Origin: Deinococcus sp. YIM 134068
Lineage (GTDB): Bacteria > Deinococcota > Deinococci > Deinococcales > Deinococcaceae
Length of the DNA stretch: 64,000 nucleotides
Direction: 5' to 3'
NCBI RefSeq assembly: GCF_036543075.1
Contig: NZ_JAZHPF010000016.1
Coordinates: forward strand, 11,018 to 75,017
In this document: positions 55,859-64,000 of the stretch, piece by piece
Position numbering within the stretch: the first letter of the stretch is position 1
How the letters are laid out: each line of letters starts with the position of its first letter
Position numbers and translations under genes: made by a program
Notes under the pieces: generated by a model
Told to the model about the DNA's origin: nothing
Database searches by the model: none
Seen by the model: only the letters and a program-made list of their open reading frames with translations

Positions 55859-56191
55859 ATGGAGGAGGGTCAGGAAGAGAGGCGCTGTGGAGATATTCGG
55901 CCCGTGGCTCTCACGTTCGCCGTCTTGTTGATCGCCGTGGCCCTCACTCCCATTGGGCTGTCGCTGATTCGGAGCCGACCACGGCAACAGCGTTGGGCTG
56001 GATGGCTGTTATTGAGTCTGGTCGCCCTCGTGGTGGGGACATCGGGTGCCTTCGTCCCCGATCTGCTGCACGCTGTGAGGACGGGCGACCAACGGGAGTG
56101 TCTTCCCTGCTGTTCCCCCCACGGGGACAATAGCCCGGCGACCCGGCGGGGCGGCTTATACTCCTTCATCGGGACAAAAGTAAGAGCGTAA
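55859..56191 (+). CDS. Possible small membrane protein, 110 aa
   Basis: Two clear hydrophobic segments (about 16-34 and 48-66) separated by a basic loop with RSRPRQQRW, in a frame with plausible codon use. The last 35 residues run into the likely sucC promoter and look non-coding. No family recognised and no ribosome binding site. May be a real small gene or chance. Confidence 0.4.
   Translation: MEEGQEERRCGDIRPVALTFAVLLIAVALTPIGLSLIRSRPRQQRWAGWLLLSLVALVVGTSGAFVPDLLHAVRTGDQRECLPCCSPHGDNSPATRRGGLYSFIGTKVRA
56157..56162 (+). promoter_or_regulatory. Candidate -10 box of the sucCD operon
   Basis: TATACT, about 67 bases before the sucC GTG. No convincing -35 box. Confidence 0.35.
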
Positions 56192-56201
56192 GTCGGCCTG
56201 A

Positions 56202-57374
<1,173 letters not shown>

Positions 57375-57494
57375 TGTTCACACTCGAGCCTTCCAGAACA
57401 CGTGCCCCTGTGTTCTTTCAGGCTTGCGCGTGAATGTCTCCGCTCCTACTCGCTTCGCTCGCCGTTTCTCAGGAAGAAACGTGGAGGTTTTTTA

Positions 57495-58406
57495 ATGGGC
57501 ATCCTCGTCAACAGCAGCAGCCGCGTCATCGTCCAGGGCATCACCGGGCGCGAGGGGGCCAACCACGCCCGCGCCATGCGCGAGTTCGGCACGGCGGTCG
57601 TCGCGGGCGTCACCCCCGGTAAGGGCGGCCAGGACTTCGAGGGCTGGCCCGTGTACAACTCGGTGGCCGAGGCGCGGGCCGCCCACGAGGCCAACGTCTC
57701 CATCATCTTCGTGCCGCCCGCCGGGGCCGCCGACGCCGTGCTGGAGGCCGCCCACGCGGGCATCCCCCTGATCGTCCTGATCACCGAGGGCGTGCCCACC
57801 GTGGACATGATGCGCGCGGTGCAGGAGGTCAAGGCCCTCGACGCCATCAGCCGCGAACAGGGGGGCGAGGGCATCCGCCTCATCGGCGGCAACTGCCCCG
57901 GCCTCGTCACGAGCGGCGAGTGCAAGGTCGGCATCATGCCCAACCGCATCTACCAGCAGAAGGGGAGGGTCGGCCTGATCTCCCGCTCGGGCACCCTGAC
58001 CTACGAGGCCGCCAAGCTCCTCGGCGACGCGGGCCTGGGCACCTCGACCACCGTGGGCATCGGCGGCGACCCGGTGATCGGCACGACCTTCGCGGACGTG
58101 CTCCCCATGTTCGAGGCCGACCCCGAGACCGACGCCATCGTGGTGATCGGCGAGATCGGCGGGGCCGACGAGGAAGCCGCCGCCGAGTACATCGCGCAGA
58201 GCATGAACAAGCCCGTCGTCGCCTTTATCTCGGGCCGCTCGGCCCCGAAGGGCAAGCGCATGGGCCACGCGGGCGCCATCATCATGGGCGACGTGGGCAC
58301 CCCCGAGAGCAAGCTCGCCGCCTTCGCCGCCGCGAACGTGCCCGTGGCCGACACGATGCCCGAGATCGTGGACCTCGTGAAGCGGGCGCTGAACGTCACC
58401 GCATAA
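57495..58406 (+). CDS. sucD: Succinyl-CoA synthetase alpha subunit
   Basis: 303 residues. CoA-binding [37 protein letters not shown], and phospho-His in [11 protein letters not shown]. Forms the enzyme with SucC. 120 bases after sucC; ATG follows GGAGGTTTTTTA. Terminator follows. Confidence 0.97.
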   Translation: MGILVNSSSRVIVQGITGREGANHARAMREFGTAVVAGVTPGKGGQDFEGWPVYNSVAEARAAHEANVSIIFVPPAGAADAVLEAAHAGIPLIVLITEGVPTVDMMRAVQEVKALDAISREQGGEGIRLIGGNCPGLVTSGECKVGIMPNRIYQQKGRVGLISRSGTLTYEAAKLLGDAGLGTSTTVGIGGDPVIGTTFADVLPMFEADPETDAIVVIGEIGGADEEAAAEYIAQSMNKPVVAFISGRSAPKGKRMGHAGAIIMGDVGTPESKLAAFAAANVPVADTMPEIVDLVKRALNVTA

Positions 58407-58423
58407 CACCCGAGCAGGGGGGA

Positions 58424-58460
58424 GGGGCCGGAGCCGGGTGCTTTCGGCCCCTTCCTCTTT
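58424..58460 (+). terminator. Rho-independent terminator after sucD
   Basis: GGGGCCG (58424-58430) and CGGCCCC (58445-58451) with 14-base loop, followed by TTCCTCTTT. Confidence 0.75.
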
Positions 58461-58520
58461 GTCCCCCCTCCACCCCCAACGAATCGTCATCCCCGGTCAC
58501 ACGTCCGTCAGGCCCGCGCG

Positions 58521-58526
58521 TAGACT
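58521..58526 (+). promoter_or_regulatory. Leaderless -10 box of the secreted unknown gene
   Basis: TAGACT, 6-base spacer, ATG at 58533. Confidence 0.6.
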
Positions 58527-58532
58527 GGGGGC

Positions 58533-59111
58533 ATGAACGCGCGCCTGTCGGCTCTCCTTCCCCTCGCGGCGGCCCTCCTCGCCTCGTCGGCGGGCGCCCT
58601 CACGGTGACGGGGCGGGTGGCGGGCAGCGTCTCGCCGGACACGCGGGTGGGGGCGTGGGCGGTCAGCGCCTCCGGCCAGCCCGTGCAGGAACTCGCCAGC
58701 GTGGCGGTGACGGATGGCCGCTTCCGCCTCGGCGTCCCCGACGCCGCGCCGCCCGCCCGCGCCCAGACGGCCCTCAATGCCCAGAACGTCGCGTGGCCCG
58801 GCGTGCTCGATCCGGTGAGCGTCTCGGCCCCCGCCCAGGCCGCTGAACTCAAGTTCTTCACCTACCGCGACGTGAACCGCAGCGGCGGGCGCGACGAGGG
58901 CGAGACGCTGAATGAGGCGACGGCGACCACCGCGAGGGGCAACCTCTTCGTCGTGTGGGTGAGCGCCGACGTGACGGTGAAAGCCAACCGGGGCTACGAG
59001 GCCGCTCTCAAGCGCGGCTGGAACGCCCTGCTCGTCGAGGTGGCCCGCGCCGTGCGGGTCTCGCCCTTCGCGGACGGGGCAGTGGACGTTACCCTCAACG
59101 CGGGACGTTAG
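58533..59111 (+). CDS. Secreted protein of unknown function
   Basis: 192 residues with a signal peptide cleaved after SSAGA. The mature part has a beta-rich first half ([23 protein letters not shown]) resembling a carboxypeptidase-regulatory-like fold, then [22 protein letters not shown], with D-x-N-x-S-G-x-D spacing like a calcium-binding loop. Not recognised beyond that. Leaderless start; ends 20 bases before repeat copy G. Confidence 0.75.
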   Translation: MNARLSALLPLAAALLASSAGALTVTGRVAGSVSPDTRVGAWAVSASGQPVQELASVAVTDGRFRLGVPDAAPPARAQTALNAQNVAWPGVLDPVSVSAPAQAAELKFFTYRDVNRSGGRDEGETLNEATATTARGNLFVVWVSADVTVKANRGYEAALKRGWNALLVEVARAVRVSPFADGAVDVTLNAGR

Positions 59112-59130
59112 GGCCGACCATAGAAATGCC

Positions 59131-59282
59131 CGCTGTGAATCGCGGATTGGGTAAAAAAGCGTTTTTGTCGTCTGGCAGAAGGGCGAGCGAGCCTCGCCGC
59201 CCCTCTCGCCGGCCCTCTCCCGCAAGGGGAGAGGGAGAAAAAACGCGCCCGGTACGCCTATTTTCCAGAACACATCAGGCGT
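59131..59282. repeat. MITE-like element, copy G with terminal repeats
   Basis: Left CGCTGTGAATCGCGGATTGG, right CACATCAGGCGT. Inside: GGCGAGCGAGCCTCGCC region and CCCTCTCCC-GCAA-GGGGAGAGGG, flanked by AAAAAAGCG-TTTTT and AAAAAACGCG. The rest of the 388-base spacer (to 59487) holds no gene. Confidence 0.85.
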
Positions 59283-59487
59283 ACAGAAGGGGAGTCGTCG
59301 CTGCCTGCCCCGTCGCGGTCGAGACGTGAACTTGTGGAGCGTTCACCAACCTCCGCGTCGTTGTCAGGCTGGACGGCGAAGCGGGGACCCCACCGCCCAC
59401 CCCCAGACATCGGCGGGTGGCGCGCGGTCCCGTGAACAACCCCCACACCCCCTCCCTGCGCCACGGTTACTCAACCCACCCTCACGC

Positions 59488-59493
59488 TAGCCT
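59488..59493 (+). promoter_or_regulatory. Leaderless -10 box of the S41 protease gene
   Basis: TAGCCT, 6-base spacer, GTG at 59500. Confidence 0.6.
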
Positions 59494-59499
59494 GGGCGT

Positions 59500-60765
59500 G
59501 TGATTCCACGCCGCCGCGCTCTCACCGCCTGCGTCCTCGCGCTCCTGAGCTTGGCGTCAGCGAGTCCGGCCACCGACCTCTTCAACGCCGCCACCGGGGC
59601 CGTGCAGCGGCGCTATTTCGGCTGGTCCACCGTGGACCGCGCCGCCCTGGGGCAGAAGTACGCCGCCGTCCTCGCCGAGCGGTGCGCGCCCCAGGGCGAC
59701 GCCTGCGACTACGCGACGGGCCACGCCGTGCTGGGCGACCTCTTCAAGGAACTCGGTGACGACCACACCAACATCCGCGACGCGGAGGGGGCCGAGCGCA
59801 TCGCCGAGGTGACGTTCAACCGCGCCGTCAGCCGCACGGGCGTGCGCGTGGCGCGGGTGGCGGGCGGGCTGCTCGTCACCTCCGTCATGCCGGGCAGCCC
59901 CGCCGAGAAATCGGACGTGCGAAGATTCGACCTCCTGACCCGCGTGAACGGCGAGGCCGCCGGGAAGGACGCGGCGGGCAACAACCTCCCGTTCGGCCCC
60001 ACCGAGTTCGTGCGGCTGGAACGGGCCGGGGCACCCCTGAACGTCACCGTCCGGCGCGCGGGCACCCCCGACCGCGATCTCGCGCTGGGCACCGAGAACC
60101 TCCAGGCGCGCGACGTGCCCACCCTCGCGTGGGCCGGGCCGGACGGCAGGACCGCCGTGATCCAGTACCCGACCTTCCTCGCGCTCGATTCCTCCGAACT
60201 CTTCCTCGCGCAGGTGGCCGAGGCGCAGCGGCAGGGGGCCAGCGCCCTCGTCGTGGACGTGCGCTACAACGGCGGCGGGGCGCTCGGCGAGTGCGTGGCC
60301 GCCGCGAGCATCTTCTCCCCCGTGCTGTACAAGACCCGCTGGCAGGGCGGCTCCTACACCTACGCGGGCCTGCGCGGCGAGGAGGTGCTGCCCTTCCTCG
60401 CGCGCATGTCCCGGCCCGACTGGGGCCTGTGGCGCGGCCCGCTCGCCGTCCTCGTGGGGCCGAACACGGCGTCCTGCGCGGAGGTCTTTACCCACTATGC
60501 CCGGCAGGGGGGCGCGGTCGTCGTCGGTGAGGGGACGCGCGGCGTGGGCAACAGCGGCGTGGTCTTCCAGCCCATGCCCGACGGCGGAGTGCTGGCCGTC
60601 ACCGTGCTGCGCGCCTACAACGATGCGGACGAAGCCCTCCCCGCCGCCATTACCCCCGACGTGGCGGCCCCCACCAACGTGGCCGTCCTCACCGCCGAGG
60701 GCCGCGACATCACGCTGGAGGCGGCGCTGGCGGCCCTGAGCGCGCGGGCGGAGGCCGGGAAGTGA
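59500..60765 (+). CDS. S41 family peptidase (C-terminal processing type)
   Basis: 421 residues, signal peptide cleaved near residue 21 (ASASPA). PDZ domain (about 110-200) inside the S41 fold; [10 protein letters not shown] strand, catalytic Ser in [15 protein letters not shown]. The usual Lys in a GxxTxGKG segment is missing: this protein reads [12 protein letters not shown]. So it either uses a different dyad or is weakly active. Works outside the membrane. GTG start set by the -10 box. Confidence 0.88.
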   Translation: MIPRRRALTACVLALLSLASASPATDLFNAATGAVQRRYFGWSTVDRAALGQKYAAVLAERCAPQGDACDYATGHAVLGDLFKELGDDHTNIRDAEGAERIAEVTFNRAVSRTGVRVARVAGGLLVTSVMPGSPAEKSDVRRFDLLTRVNGEAAGKDAAGNNLPFGPTEFVRLERAGAPLNVTVRRAGTPDRDLALGTENLQARDVPTLAWAGPDGRTAVIQYPTFLALDSSELFLAQVAEAQRQGASALVVDVRYNGGGALGECVAAASIFSPVLYKTRWQGGSYTYAGLRGEEVLPFLARMSRPDWGLWRGPLAVLVGPNTASCAEVFTHYARQGGAVVVGEGTRGVGNSGVVFQPMPDGGVLAVTVLRAYNDADEALPAAITPDVAAPTNVAVLTAEGRDITLEAALAALSARAEAGK

Positions 60766-61051
60766 GCCGGGTCCACGCTCCATCCACGGTCAGAACAGCG
60801 TCGGCGCGGCGTGTCAACGTGACTTCCCGGAACGGGGAAGGAGGCACCGTGAAGTCTGAACCGGGGGAAAGACAGGTGGCGGAACACGCGCTAGCCTGCG
60901 TTCGGGCCACCCAGTGGGGGAGAAGGTGAGCTTGAATGCCCGCCTCATCGCCATCCGCCCTTAAACTAGACGCAGTGCCCGACCATGCCCCGACTCCAAC
61001 CCGCGCCGTGCGTCTGCGCGCCGTGCGGCCCGCCCGACACAGGGGGAGCCT
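60766..61051. other. Spacer before clpC
   Basis: Holds TAAACT near 60963 as a possible -10 box and a GGGGGAG ribosome binding site at 61040-61046. No CIRCE element or other heat-shock operator is visible. Confidence 0.4.
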
Positions 61052-63292
<2,241 letters not shown>

Positions 63293-63311
63293 CAGGCTCT
63301 CGGGAGAGGAA

Positions 63312-63339
63312 CGGCGGAGGCTCGGGCGCGAGTCTCCGC
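63312..63339. terminator. Bidirectional hairpin between clpC and the lipoprotein gene
   Basis: GGCGGAG and CTCCGCC arms around a further GCTCG/CGAGT inner stem, 20 bases after clpC and 16 before the convergent stop. T-rich tail weak (CTCTCCTT). Confidence 0.6.
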
Positions 63340-63354
63340 CCTCTCCTTGTGCGG

Positions 63355-63759
63355 CTACTCGGCCCGGATGATGGGGAACACGCCGCTCACCGTCGCGCCT
63401 CTGGCAAAGTCGGCGGCGGCGGTGCTGCCCTCGCCGGAGCCGATATAGACGAAGTGCGTCCTCGCGTTCACGTTGATCTGTGAGCGCCCCGTCTCCACGA
63501 GCGTTCCGTCGCTCATGGCGAGACAGGAGGCGGTGACGGTCCGTGGCCCTGGGTTCGGGGTGCCGCCGAACACCCTTCGTACATCCGACTGGGCGAGCGT
63601 CTCGTCAAGGTCGCCCGCCACGACACGAAGGGCGGTGCAGTTGGCGGTGAACGGCGAGGCGAGGCCGGGCATGGCCTGTGCGTCATAGTCCCTCAAAGAC
63701 CCGTTCTGGCAGGCGATCAGCGAACCCGCCAGCGGAACGATCAGCCAGAGTCGCCTCAT
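63355..63759 (-). CDS. Putative lipoprotein of unknown function
   Basis: 134 residues. Signal peptide MRRLWLIVPLAGSLIAC with a lipobox ending in Cys17, so probably lipidated and membrane-anchored. Two further Cys in the mature part could pair. Motifs such as GSGEGSTAAADFARGATVSGVFP are not recognised. ATG at 63759 preferred over 63780, which would lengthen the n-region by seven residues. Confidence 0.7.
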   Translation of the reverse strand: MRRLWLIVPLAGSLIACQNGSLRDYDAQAMPGLASPFTANCTALRVVAGDLDETLAQSDVRRVFGGTPNPGPRTVTASCLAMSDGTLVETGRSQINVNARTHFVYIGSGEGSTAAADFARGATVSGVFPIIRAE

Positions 63760-64000
63760 GGGTCTGCGCCATGGGGTCAACCTGCTCTACGTGGTGAGGT
63801 CTGAATGGCTTTGCACGCAGGAAGCCTACTCGGCAGCCTGTGGCAGGCGGAGAAGATGTGCGGCCTGTATCCCCACCCCTGACGGCCTGACAGATTTTAT
63901 GAGGGCGAACGAAAAACGAGCTGCCAGCCGACTTCGAGCGTTGTTTGTAGTACAGTATGAGGGCGTTTTCGTCCGCTCAGTGGCTCAGGGTCAGGCTTAC
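63760..64000. other. Window end without a supported gene
   Basis: ATGAGGGCG words occur at 63900 and 63957 with facing AACGAAAAACG and CGTTTTCGTC, an imperfect inverted repeat. An open frame from ATG 63957 leaves the window after 14 codons; too short to judge. Confidence 0.4.

Noticed and set aside
60766..61051. CIRCE or other heat-shock operator before clpC
   Set aside because: No TTAGCACTC-N9-GAGTGCTAA-like inverted repeat is present.
63957..64000. Start of a gene leaving the window
   Set aside because: Only 14 codons are visible and the upstream TACAGT touches the ATG, which is too close for a leaderless start.

Overview
The window is about 64 kb of very GC-rich, densely coding bacterial DNA that fits a Deinococcus chromosome. 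The signs are a bacterial nitric-oxide synthase, LysZ and LysY of the LysW-dependent lysine pathway shared with Thermus, an Asp23-nusB-folD cluster, and many genes whose start codon lies 6-8 bases behind a TANNNT -10 box with no Shine-Dalgarno sequence (leaderless transcripts, well known in Deinococcus). No rRNA, tRNA, CRISPR array, prophage or intact insertion sequence was recognised.

Layout. 1-5.5 kb: end of a DUF4259-like gene, a small unknown, an alpha/beta hydrolase, a PhnA-like membrane protein, nitric-oxide synthase and a BMP-family binding protein. 5.7-10.2 kb: ligA, asp23, nusB, folD and a divergent PAP2 protein. 10.6-15.0 kb: a decaying maltose-type locus with a LacI regulator, a frameshifted binding protein, only the start of a permease, and an intact GH13 enzyme. 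15-19.7 kb: methyltransferase, DUF7079 protein, kinase-like NTPase and a neopullulanase-like GH13 enzyme. 20-25.7 kb: GntR regulator and a complete liv-type branched-chain amino acid ABC transporter. 25.7-31.2 kb: HtrA-like protease, then a sugar ABC transporter with a DUF624 protein on the minus strand. 31.2-38 kb: lysZ, an MFS transporter, a coupled DinB/DUF84/GNAT operon, a lone response regulator, lysY and a NUDIX gene. 38-47.2 kb: a broken LysE exporter, a secreted GH20 hexosaminidase, a sugar-binding protein, a broken Imm1 gene, TetR/TspO, a wrecked DUF6640 gene, nanE and nagZ. 47.2-56 kb: DegV, a 3-hydroxyisobutyrate dehydrogenase-like enzyme, AEC transporter, YchJ, SpoU methyltransferase, PepF, YbjN and Xaa-Pro aminopeptidase. 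56-64 kb: sucCD, a secreted unknown, an S41 protease, a ClpC-type ATPase and a lipoprotein.

How the genes work together: sugar and peptide scavenging dominates (three sugar-type binding proteins, two GH13 enzymes, GH20, NagZ, NanE, PepF, Xaa-Pro peptidase, liv transporter), beside housekeeping genes (ligA, nusB, folD, sucCD, clpC) and two steps of lysine synthesis.

The most unusual content is outside the genes. There are at least seven copies of a 70-160 bp nested-palindrome element, some with terminal inverted repeats. There are more than a dozen intergenic tracts with a strict 7-base (once 8-base) period but changing sequence, several of which swallow stop codons. A pair of inverted palindromic elements flanks the response regulator. 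Five genes appear broken (malE-like, malF-like, lysE, imm1, DUF6640), which is either real decay or sequence error.
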